A stretch of DNA of 5,194 bases, taken from NCBI GenBank assembly GCA_041628225.1, contig JBFKPQ010000172.1, positions 1 through 5,194 of the forward strand, read 5' to 3'. Positions 1 to 5,194 of this stretch are shown here, one piece after another. The translations under genes were made by a program, and so were the position numbers. The notes below the pieces were generated by a model. It was not told the DNA's origin, ran no database searches, and was given only the letters and a program-made list of their open reading frames with translations. This DNA is from JBFKPQ01 sp041628225. Lineage in GTDB: Bacteria; Actinomycetota; Acidimicrobiia; Spongiisociales; JAENVV01. Position 1 is the stretch's first letter. Each line of letters starts with the position of its first letter.

Positions 1-2
1 CG

Positions 3-1217
3 ACCTCGCAGCCGGCGTCCACCACCACCACGACGACGACGATCGACCCGTCCACGGTGGCCTGGAGCGAAACGGACGCGGAGCGACACGTCACGAACTA
101 TCTGGCGGCCCTTGCCGCCGGCGCGTACGAACAGGCCGCCTTTTCTCTCGAGAACAACGGGATCGCCCTCGAAGGCCCCAATGGTGAAGAAGCCCCGGTC
201 CCCTACTTCACGAGCAGCTGCGCCGACGGAGCCTGCAACGGCCCGTACACCGTCGAGGCACTCGGACCCGGCCTCGTCGATCCGGCGACGGCCCAGGCGT
301 CGTCCAAGGTGCTCGTCACCCATGACCCCTCGGGTGAGTCGGCGACGATCGTCATCAGCACCTTCGAAGGACAGCTCGTCATCAGCGATCTGCCGCCCCT
401 CGTGCCGTCAGCGCCCACGCCTACCTTGGTGGAGCAGCTGTTCGGACAGGATCCGCCAGCCTCCATCGTGATCGCACGGTTCGACGCGTTCGAGCTATGG
501 GAGGACGGTCGCTCGTGGTGGGTCACCAACTGGTTCGCCAACCACACCCACAGTGTCGAAGGGCGCTGGGCCTCGGCGTGGACCCCGAACGGATCCGTTG
601 TGGTCTCCGTCGACGATCCGCAACGGTCGATCGACAACGCATGCCCGACCCTCTTGTCGCGAGCCGGGCGCGTCACCATCCTCGACCGGTGCTGGGCCGA
701 CGAAGGACGCCTCTTCGACGCCGAGACCGGGACGGAGCTCGCACTCGCGCTCGACCTCACCCCGGGCGACGACGGCGAGTGGGTGTCATACCTGGAGCGA
801 GCCGACGTCGTCGTGACCGGCTCGGGAGATGCCGAAGGCAACCTCACCGGAGCGCGGACGATGGCCGGGGTCGACCTGCTCGGCGATGCCTACGCCGGAG
901 TCGCTGTCCTGTCGATCGACGGCCACTACTACGCCTACGTCGACCACCGTGATCCGGCGTCGCTCAACCATTTCTGGAGTCCGGTCCTGGTCGTTCGCGA
1001 GACCCGTACGGGAGCCGAGGTCGGGCGCTGGATCCTCGAAGCGCCGATCGGCTGCCTCGAGTTCGCCGCCCAGTGGCTCGTGGCCTGCGAAATGGACCCC
1101 GCTCCCATCGAACCCCGCCAGCTCGCGCTCACCTCGGTGAACATCATCACCGGCGAAACCAACCGGATCGAGACACCGGTGCGGCTGTTCCTCCCGATTC
1201 AGCCGACGAACCCGTAG
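3..1217 (+). CDS. Probable exported protein of unknown function, 5' end outside the window
   Basis: I do not recognise this gene. The frame is open to the window edge. The 18 codons before the GTG at 57 read as a Ser/Thr/Pro stretch with seven consecutive Thr, like a linker after a lipoprotein or signal anchor. The true start is therefore probably upstream, and GTG57 is internal. Numbering from GTG57, residues about 5-110 (DAERHVTNYLAALAAGAYEQA and on) resemble small NTF2/DUF4878-like extracytoplasmic domains. Residues about 135-380 are beta-rich, with repeated 'D..TG.E' turns suggestive of a propeller-like fold; both fold guesses are weak. Six cysteines form three local pairs (55/60, 196/212, 332/343), as in exported proteins with disulfides. 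It converges on cbiO, and the two 3' ends overlap by 19 bp. CDS status is well supported by the long frame and a composition typical of protein; function is unknown. Confidence 0.85.
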   Translation, partial: TSQPASTTTTTTTIDPSTVAWSETDAERHVTNYLAALAAGAYEQAAFSLENNGIALEGPNGEEAPVPYFTSSCADGACNGPYTVEALGPGLVDPATAQASSKVLVTHDPSGESATIVISTFEGQLVISDLPPLVPSAPTPTLVEQLFGQDPPASIVIARFDAFELWEDGRSWWVTNWFANHTHSVEGRWASAWTPNGSVVVSVDDPQRSIDNACPTLLSRAGRVTILDRCWADEGRLFDAETGTELALALDLTPGDDGEWVSYLERADVVVTGSGDAEGNLTGARTMAGVDLLGDAYAGVAVLSIDGHYYAYVDHRDPASLNHFWSPVLVVRETRTGAEVGRWILEAPIGCLEFAAQWLVACEMDPAPIEPRQLALTSVNIITGETNRIETPVRLFLPIQPTNP

Positions 1218-1927
1218 GGCAACTCGAGCCGGTTGGCGGCCATGAGTCGATCATCGAACAGCAGGTCACGCGTCGGGCCGTCGGCGACGATCCGGCCGCG
1301 GTTGAAGATGACCGCCCGTTCGCACAGCTCGAGCGCGTACGGGAGGTCGTGCGTGACGAGCAGCATGGTCACGTCGAGCCCCTTGAGGATATCGGCGAGC
1401 TCGCGCCGCGACGCCGGGTCGAGATTGGACGACGGCTCGTCCAGCACGAGCACCTCGGGTCGAGACGCCAGCACGGTGGCGACAGCCACGCGCCGGCGCT
1501 CACCGAGGCTGAGATGGTGCGGGGCGCGATCGATGGCTTCGGCCATGCCGACCATCTCGAGCGCCTCCATGACCCGGGCGTCGAGCTCGCTGCCAGCCAC
1601 CCCGAAATTGGCCGGCCCGAACGCGACGTCCTGCCGGACCGTGGGCATGAACAACTGATCGTCGGGATCCTGGAACACCAGGCCGACGCGCCGACGGATC
1701 TCCATCACCGTGTCGTCGGCGACCGCCAGCCCAGCCACTTCGACGCTTCCCCGTTCGGGCCGGTGGATGCCATTGAGGTGCAGAACGAAGGTGGTCTTGC
1801 CTGCCCCATTCGGACCGAAGACCGCCACCCGTTCGCCGGCGGCCAGGTCGAGGTCGACGCCGTCGAGGGCGCGATGGCCGCCGGGATAGGAGAAGGTGAG
1901 GTCGCGAACCGAGATGGCGGTCGTCAT
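1199..1927 (-). CDS. cbiO: ECF transporter ATP-binding subunit CbiO/NikO (cobalt/nickel uptake)
   Basis: This is the cytoplasmic ATPase that powers the Co/Ni energy-coupling-factor importer made with CbiM and CbiQ. The 242 residues contain every ABC ATPase motif: Walker A GPNGAGKTT at 38-46, Q-loop Gln86 in VFQDPDDQLF, signature LSLGE at 139-143, Walker B VLVLDE at 159-164, D-loop SNLD at 167-170 and switch His192 in LLVTHD. The FQDPDDQLF segment is typical of the CbiO/EcfA branch. The length is slightly short for the family (often 250-280), but no motif is missing. The ATG at 1927 overlaps the cbiQ TGA (ATGA, 4 bp), and AGGTGA lies just upstream at 1932-1937, so translation is probably coupled to cbiQ. 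It is the last gene of the unit; its 3' end overlaps the convergent upstream-window gene. Nickel rather than cobalt is inferred from context, not from this subunit. Confidence 0.96.
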   Translation of the reverse strand: MTTAISVRDLTFSYPGGHRALDGVDLDLAAGERVAVFGPNGAGKTTFVLHLNGIHRPERGSVEVAGLAVADDTVMEIRRRVGLVFQDPDDQLFMPTVRQDVAFGPANFGVAGSELDARVMEALEMVGMAEAIDRAPHHLSLGERRRVAVATVLASRPEVLVLDEPSSNLDPASRRELADILKGLDVTMLLVTHDLPYALELCERAVIFNRGRIVADGPTRDLLFDDRLMAANRLELPYGFVG

Positions 1928-2688
1928 CGGATCACCTGCGCGGTGAGCGCCACACTAAACGCCAGCACCGGGATCACGAGCGCCGCTGCGATCTGGCGGC
2001 CGGTCGCGGGGGCGGCGCCGAACGTCGGCATGGTGCCGGCATATCCGCGCGACGTCATCGCGAGATAGACCCGTTCGCCGCGCTCGTACGAGCGGATGAA
2101 CAGCGCTCCGGCCGACGTCGCCAGCGCCTTGGCCTGGCCGAGGTGGCGGGCTTCGTACCCACGAGCTGCCATGGCCACCCGCATCCGCGCCAATTCGCCG
2201 GCGATGACCTCGATGTAGCGAACCATGAATCCGGCGATGGCGACGATGACGCCGGGGACGCGCAGGCGCTGGAGGCCGGCGAGGATGTCGGGCACTTCGG
2301 TCGTGGCGGCCAGCAGGATGGATGCCACCAAACCGCAGGTGCCCTTGGCGACGATCGTCCAGGCGGCGAGCAGGCCCGGCTCCGACACGACGAGGCCGGC
2401 CACCTCGATCTGTGGGTCGGTCCCGACGAACGGCAGCAACAGCGCAAAGACCACGAACGGGACCTCGATCACCATGCGGCGGAGGATGAAGGGGGCCGGG
2501 ATCTCGGCCGCCATCGCCACGACCACGAGCAGGCCGGCGTACACGCCGAAGGCCCACACCGCCGAGGGAGGCGTGACCACCACGGCGACGACGAACAACC
2601 CGAGCGCGGCGACCTTCAGGTGCGGCGGAAGCCGATGGACCACCGAGTGGCCGTGGACGTGCAGCGCATGAGCGTGACCGCCGGCCAT
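1924..2688 (-). CDS. cbiQ: ECF transporter transmembrane coupling subunit CbiQ/NikQ
   Basis: This is the T component that links the CbiO ATPase to the metal-binding CbiM membrane protein. With the ATG at 2688 the protein has 254 residues, several hydrophobic membrane segments (for example about 24-62, 76-88, 105-128, 145-156 and 233-250) and the two Arg-containing coupling signatures of T components: A175-R176-G177 in MAARGY and S213-R214-G215 in MTSRGY. The start was chosen because it gives the His-rich N-terminus (MAGGHAHALHVHGHS, then RLPPHLK) that I recall as typical of actinobacterial CbiQ. It also sits 4 nt after the cbiM stop. A GTG at 2745 would extend the protein by 19 residues but would lie wholly inside cbiM. 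No strong ribosome binding site is visible, so coupling to cbiM translation is likely. The stop overlaps the cbiO ATG. Confidence 0.95.
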   Translation of the reverse strand: MAGGHAHALHVHGHSVVHRLPPHLKVAALGLFVVAVVVTPPSAVWAFGVYAGLLVVVAMAAEIPAPFILRRMVIEVPFVVFALLLPFVGTDPQIEVAGLVVSEPGLLAAWTIVAKGTCGLVASILLAATTEVPDILAGLQRLRVPGVIVAIAGFMVRYIEVIAGELARMRVAMAARGYEARHLGQAKALATSAGALFIRSYERGERVYLAMTSRGYAGTMPTFGAAPATGRQIAAALVIPVLAFSVALTAQVIR

Positions 2689-2692
2689 CCGA

Positions 2693-3655
2693 TCAGTGTG
2701 CCTGACGGCGTCGGCGAGTCGCAGCCAAGGTGAGGGCGCCCACACCGGACACCGTCACGAGGCCGGCAAGTCCCGCCACGATGGTTCCGGCGCCGCTCCC
2801 GAGCCCGCCGGCGCCGTAGTCGGCGAGCGGCGATTCAGCGGTGACACTCTCGGTCGCGTCTGCCGCGAAGCCCGTCTGCTGGGCGACCCATTCGAGACCG
2901 TCCGGGTTCGAGGAGGCCACGGTCGCCAACCCGACCAGAGCCACAGCCACAGCTGCTGCGACGAGCACGAACCGGCGGTTGGATAGACGGCCGGCCGCCG
3001 ACGCCGAGTCGAGATCCCGAGCGCCGTACACGAGATCCGGTCGCGTCGAGAGCACGGCACCGACGACGCCCACCGTGATGGCCGCCTCACCCAGACCGAT
3101 CAACACGTGCACCCCCACCATGAGGAGGCCCACCGCGGTGAGGTCCACCCCGCCCACGCCGCCCACCGCATACTCCGCCACGAACGCGGCCGCCGACGCC
3201 ACGACCGAGACGACCGACGCCACGAAGGCCGCGGCGAGGACGCTGCGTCGGGTCGAGCGCAACGGGACGCGTACGAGCCGGTACGTCACCCAGCCGGCGA
3301 GCGTCGTCACGACGGCCATGTTGATGACGTTGAGTCCGAGGGCGCTGACGCCTCCGTCGGCGAACAGGAAGGCTTGGATGACCACGACGACCGTGACCAC
3401 CACCACCCCGACGGCCGGGCCCATCATGATGGCGGCGAGCGCGCCGCCGAGGAGGTGACCGGAAACACCCGGCAGGACCGGGAAGTTGATCATCTGCAGC
3501 ACGAACACAAACGCCGCCACCAGTCCGGCGAGGGGGATGTGTCGTTCGCGGAGCTGGGCCTGAGCCTGCTTGAGAGCGACGCCCAGACCGCCGGCCGCTG
3601 CCACGCCGGCACCGGCCGAGGTGACGCTGTTGAAGAACCCGTCAGGTATGTGCAT
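2693..3655 (-). CDS. cbiM: Metal-binding membrane subunit CbiM/NikM with fused C-terminal PDGLE (NikN-like) domain
   Basis: This is the substrate-specific S component of the Co/Ni ECF importer. The 320-residue protein starts with MHIPDGF, the signature N-terminus whose amino group and His2 bind metal in this family. It also has MINFPV and SGHLLGG with His67, the further ligand position known from NikM, and the NVINMAVV segment. Hydrophobic membrane segments fill residues 1-220. A basic and polar stretch, one more helix (about 228-248) and then PDGLE at 251-255 followed by a final helix (about 288-312) form a PDGLE/NikN-like module fused to CbiM, so no separate cbiN is needed. NikMN fusions are known in nickel importers, which with the Nur-box-like operator favours nickel; cobalt remains possible. 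The start is supported by the MHIPDG motif and AGAGG 4 nt upstream. It is the first gene of cbiM-cbiQ-cbiO and is probably transcribed from its own promoter in the gap at 3656-3713. Confidence 0.95.
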   Translation of the reverse strand: MHIPDGFFNSVTSAGAGVAAAGGLGVALKQAQAQLRERHIPLAGLVAAFVFVLQMINFPVLPGVSGHLLGGALAAIMMGPAVGVVVVTVVVVIQAFLFADGGVSALGLNVINMAVVTTLAGWVTYRLVRVPLRSTRRSVLAAAFVASVVSVVASAAAFVAEYAVGGVGGVDLTAVGLLMVGVHVLIGLGEAAITVGVVGAVLSTRPDLVYGARDLDSASAAGRLSNRRFVLVAAAVAVALVGLATVASSNPDGLEWVAQQTGFAADATESVTAESPLADYGAGGLGSGAGTIVAGLAGLVTVSGVGALTLAATRRRRQAH

Positions 3656-3664
3656 GCATCCTCT
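3656..3664 (-). promoter_or_regulatory. Ribosome binding site of cbiM
   Basis: On the minus strand AGAGG (3660-3664) precedes the cbiM ATG by 4 nt. A second ATG overlaps here at 3659 in another frame, but only the ATG at 3655 gives the conserved MHIPDG start. The site touches the lower edge of the palindromic operator. Confidence 0.6.
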
Positions 3665-3687
3665 TGTTGCAAGCTGGTCGCAACAAG
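3663..3687. promoter_or_regulatory. Palindromic operator resembling a Nur box, upstream of cbiM
   Basis: Perfect 8-bp inverted arms CTTGTTGC (3663-3670) and GCAACAAG (3680-3687) flank 9 bp. Counting inward about base 3675, 10 of 12 position pairs are complementary. The core is TTGCAA (3667-3672), five bases, then TCGCAA (3678-3683). The Streptomyces coelicolor nickel regulator Nur is reported to bind TTGCAA-N5-TTGCAA, so this is a one-mismatch match at the right spacing (recalled from the literature, not searched). It overlaps the -10 hexamer and the expected transcription start of cbiM, as a repressor site would. A Nur-like gene lies about 700 bp away. Binding by that protein is inferred. 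Confidence 0.7.
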
Positions 3688-3691
3688 TATA
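3686..3691 (-). promoter_or_regulatory. Candidate -10 element of the cbiM promoter
   Basis: On the minus strand TATACT matches the TATAAT consensus at five of six bases. Transcription would begin near 3679, inside the palindrome, leaving a leader of roughly 24 nt before the cbiM ATG. No convincing -35 hexamer is seen; TGAACC at 3711-3716 is a weak candidate at 19-bp spacing. A leader this short cannot hold a cobalamin riboswitch. Confidence 0.5.
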
Positions 3692-3713
3692 CGTGACGGT
3701 CGGAGACTCTGGT

Positions 3714-4352
3714 TCAGGGAGCCGTGGCCATCAGGTCTTCGATCTCGGCACGAATCGCCGACTCATCCCGAAGTCCCGGCCAGCTCGCCTTGACGATCTT
3801 GTCGTGGGTGATCAGCACCGTGACCGGCTGGTACGGAACGCCATAGGCGTCGAAGATCGCCTCTTCGGCGTCGAGCCCCCATCGGACCGAGCCGGACGGG
3901 AGAATCTCGGCGGCCCGGCTGGCCGTGGCCTCCTCCGAGCCCTTCCAGGCCACCGCCACGAACGCGACATCGGAGCCATATTCTTGCGCCAGTTGGTCGA
4001 CGACGGGCAACTCCCGTCGACAGGTGCCTCACCACTCGGCCCAGAACACCAGATAGACCGGTTTGGCCTCCTGGCTCAACACGAAGGTCGACCCGTCGTC
4101 CACCTTCAGCGAGAAGTCGGGAGCAGCCGGTCCGTCGACACCGCTCGGCTGCGCCGCGACGACCGGGGTGTCTGCCGAGGTCGTCGTCGGAGACGCGGCG
4201 GCGGTCGAGTCCGGTGAACCGACGGGACCTGTCGTGGTCACCTGCGGAGCCGCAGTCTGGGAGGGCGGGTCCGTTGCGGCGCCGCCGCACGCCGCGGCGA
4301 TCAGGGCGAGCGCCAAGAGCCATCTCACGGTACGAATCATGCGAGTCAGCAT
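3714..4352 (-). CDS. TlpA/thioredoxin-like lipoprotein, probable selenoprotein with in-frame TGA (Sec108)
   Basis: This is a predicted extracytoplasmic thiol-disulfide oxidoreductase, read as one 212-residue protein through a TGA at 4029-4031. Residues 1-21 form a signal peptide with Cys22 in LIAAACGG, a plausible lipidation site. Residues 23-75 are a Ala/Ser/Thr/Pro-rich linker. The thioredoxin fold starts at about 76 (APDFSLKVDDG), continues YLVFWAEW, then TGA, then GTCRRELP, and ends with YQPVT containing the expected cis-proline (Pro176). The TGA stands exactly at the first Cys of the CxxC redox motif and Cys111 is kept, giving UGTC. The frame is the same on both sides and stays clean for 104 codons. 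A hairpin fitting a bacterial SECIS follows the TGA. The gene starts 24 nt after the nur-like stop and ends 58 nt before cbiM. The ATG at 4340 is an alternative start; neither start has a clear ribosome binding site. The alternative is a nonsense-mutated pseudogene or a sequencing error. Confidence 0.72.
4001..4031 (-). promoter_or_regulatory. Candidate bacterial SECIS: in-frame UGA plus downstream stem-loop
   Basis: In the mRNA the UGA (4031-4029) is followed by 9 nt, then stem arm CGACGGG (4019-4013), loop AGUUG (4012-4008) and arm CCCGUCG (4007-4001). All seven pairs are Watson-Crick, six of them G-C. Beyond a U-U mismatch, G-C and U-G pairs can extend the stem. The loop begins 16 nt after the UGA and has G among its first two bases. 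Both agree with the published rules for bacterial SECIS elements as I recall them. It lies inside the coding sequence, as bacterial SECIS elements do. Confidence 0.65.
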
Positions 4353-4376
4353 ATGACGGAGGGACCGACTACACCA

Positions 4377-4829
4377 TCATTCGGCTGACGTGTTCTCGGA
4401 CTGTTCACACGTCCGGCACCGGCCGACGATGGCGAAATGAGCCGGCGCGACGCGGAATCCATGACGTTCGTAGATATCAGAGAACAACGGTCGGAAGTCC
4501 GACAGTGGCACGTCGACGGTGGATCCGCACGACTCGCAAGCCAGGTGGTGATGGTTCGTCTCGTCGGTGAGATGCACCACGCCCGGTCCGTGCCCGAGGT
4601 GCACATGATGCAGAAGCCCCGAACGCTCCAACACGTCGAGCGTTCGGTACACCGTCGAAGGGTCGATGGTCGCGCCGTGTTCGGTTTGCGCGCGGGCGTG
4701 GATGTCGGCCGCCGACAGATGATCGCCGTGCGATTGCGCCAGAACGTCGCAGATCGCCCGCCGGGCCCCCGTGATACGAACTCCGGCAGAGCGCAGGTCG
4801 GCGATCAGCGCCTCGGCCTCGACGTGCAT
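4377..4829 (-). CDS. nur: Fur-family metalloregulator, Nur-like (nickel-responsive)
   Basis: This is a cytoplasmic metal-dependent DNA-binding repressor of the Fur family, 150 residues, the normal length. The N-terminal winged helix ends with the recognition helix at STVYRTLDVLERSGLL (58-73). Two CxxC pairs, C98/C101 and C138/C141, make the structural zinc site. Compared from memory with Streptomyces coelicolor Nur, HHVHLGHG (74-81) and HFAIVGRC (131-138) match closely. The three nickel-site histidines of Nur (70, 72, 126) fall on His75, His77 and His131. At the second, general metal site His37, His93 and His95 are kept, but Nur His86 falls on Thr91. Mycobacterial Zur lacks the HLGHG segment, so Nur is preferred. 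The ATG overlaps the trpD stop by one base (TGATG), implying coupled translation. Fur-family membership is certain; nickel specificity is inferred, supported by the Nur-box-like site before cbiM. Confidence 0.9.
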   Translation of the reverse strand: MHVEAEALIADLRSAGVRITGARRAICDVLAQSHGDHLSAADIHARAQTEHGATIDPSTVYRTLDVLERSGLLHHVHLGHGPGVVHLTDETNHHHLACESCGSTVDVPLSDFRPLFSDIYERHGFRVAPAHFAIVGRCRTCEQSENTSAE

Positions 4830-5194
4830 CAGCCCGCCCGGCCTTCCGCCATCTGCCGGCTGCGCTGGACGACGCGGTCGAGGACGGCAGACGCCGCTCC
4901 GGAGTCGATCGACCGGCTCGCCAGTTCCATGCCCTCGAGGAATCCTCCGGCCAGCCCGGCCGCCACCAGGGCAGCCGAGGCGTTGACGAGCGCGATGTCG
5001 CGCTTGGGTCCCGGCTCTCCGCTCAGCACACTGCGGAGGATGGCGACGTTTTCGTCGACGTCGCCGCCCAGGAGATCGTCCGAGCCGGCCCGCGCCACCC
5101 CGAAGTCCTCCGGTGTGAACTCCGCATGGGTGATCTCCCCGTCGCGAAGTCGGTAGATGTACGACGGAGCGGTGGTGGTCAGCTCGTCGAGGCC
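4829..5194 (-). CDS. trpD: Anthranilate phosphoribosyltransferase, C-terminal part (5' end outside the window)
   Basis: TrpD joins anthranilate and PRPP in the second step of tryptophan synthesis, in the cytoplasm. Only the last 121 residues are in the window. They read straight from the edge with the conserved GLDELTTT segment at 1-8, the beta-strand region ending EFTPEDFGVAR, the GGD...N motif (GGDVDEN, 43-49), then KRDIALVNASAALVAAG and the helical end containing SIDSGAA. All are familiar C-terminal TrpD features, and the length of this part is normal. Related nucleoside phosphorylases share the fold, but GLDELTTT and the GGD motif fit TrpD. The stop codon overlaps the first base of the regulator's ATG. 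No other trp gene is visible, so whether it belongs to a trp operon cannot be judged here. Confidence 0.93.
   Translation of the reverse strand, partial: GLDELTTTAPSYIYRLRDGEITHAEFTPEDFGVARAGSDDLLGGDVDENVAILRSVLSGEPGPKRDIALVNASAALVAAGLAGGFLEGMELASRSIDSGAASAVLDRVVQRSRQMAEGRAG

Noticed and set aside
21..42. ACC/ACG triplet run as a microsatellite or repeat element
   Set aside because: It is in frame and encodes a short poly-Thr linker following Ser/Pro, common after lipoprotein anchors in actinobacteria. It has no larger repeat structure.
1073..2068. A 331-codon plus-strand open frame opposite cbiO
   Set aside because: It is a high-GC shadow frame. The minus strand encodes a complete ABC ATPase with all motifs, and the shadow product is low-complexity in Arg, Glu, His and Asp.
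2686..2745. A longer cbiQ starting with GTG at 2745
   Set aside because: The 19 extra residues lie entirely within the cbiM coding end and do not resemble CbiQ. The ATG at 2688 gives the familiar family N-terminus.
3656..3713. A cobalamin riboswitch upstream of cbiM
   Set aside because: The gap is only 58 bp, far too short for the cobalamin riboswitch, and no B12-box-like sequence is present.
3107..3793. A plus-strand 228-codon open frame opposite cbiM
   Set aside because: Its product is a His/Asp/Arg-rich shadow of cbiM; it also runs across the palindromic operator and promoter region.
3714..4010. The region downstream of the TGA as a separate 98-residue gene starting at a TTG (4010)
   Set aside because: The TTG encodes the Leu of the thioredoxin ELP segment, has no ribosome binding site, and would leave half a thioredoxin fold without the CxxC region. 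It is the same frame as the upstream half.
4029..4031. Genome-wide reassignment of TGA as a sense codon
   Set aside because: cbiO, cbiQ, cbiM, the TlpA-like gene, the regulator and trpD all terminate at TGA at family-typical lengths.
4353..4376. A terminator or separate promoter between the regulator and the TlpA-like gene
   Set aside because: The 24-bp gap has no convincing hairpin or -10/-35 pair, so co-transcription is the simpler reading.

Overview
The window is high-GC DNA from an actinobacterium. The codon use, the compact TGA/ATG gene junctions and the protein sequences look like Acidimicrobiia, but that class-level guess is an inference. No RNA genes, insertion sequences or CRISPR arrays were seen. 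Coding density is nearly complete.

Layout: on the plus strand, bases 1-1217 hold the 3' part of an unrecognised, probably exported protein with a Thr-rich linker and three closely spaced cysteine pairs. Everything else lies on the minus strand. In transcription order (high to low coordinates) it is: the C-terminal third of anthranilate phosphoribosyltransferase (trpD, cut by the window edge); a Fur-family metal regulator most like the nickel sensor Nur; a TlpA/thioredoxin-like lipoprotein whose frame contains an in-frame TGA exactly where the first redox cysteine belongs; then a three-gene energy-coupling-factor metal transporter, cbiM (with a fused PDGLE domain), cbiQ and cbiO.

Two observations stand out. 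First, the thioredoxin-like gene reads W-TGA-G-T-C, and a perfect 7-bp hairpin with a 5-nt loop starts 9 nt after the TGA. This is the arrangement expected of a bacterial selenoprotein with a SECIS element, so the gene is best read as one 212-residue protein with selenocysteine at residue 108. It is less well explained as two ORFs or a pseudogene. TGA is the normal stop codon of all six minus-strand genes here, so the recoding would be local. Second, the 58-bp gap before cbiM carries a 25-bp palindrome that matches the published Streptomyces Nur-box pattern (TTGCAA-N5-TTGCAA, one mismatch) and overlaps a good -10 hexamer. The Fur-family protein two genes upstream keeps the three histidines of the Nur nickel site.

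Together these suggest a nickel-responsive unit. The Nur-like repressor would control a Ni/Co ECF importer, with a probable Sec-containing, membrane-anchored thiol oxidoreductase encoded between them. The metal assignment (nickel over cobalt), the repression model and selenocysteine insertion are inferences. They rest on sequence patterns and on family knowledge recalled without a database search.
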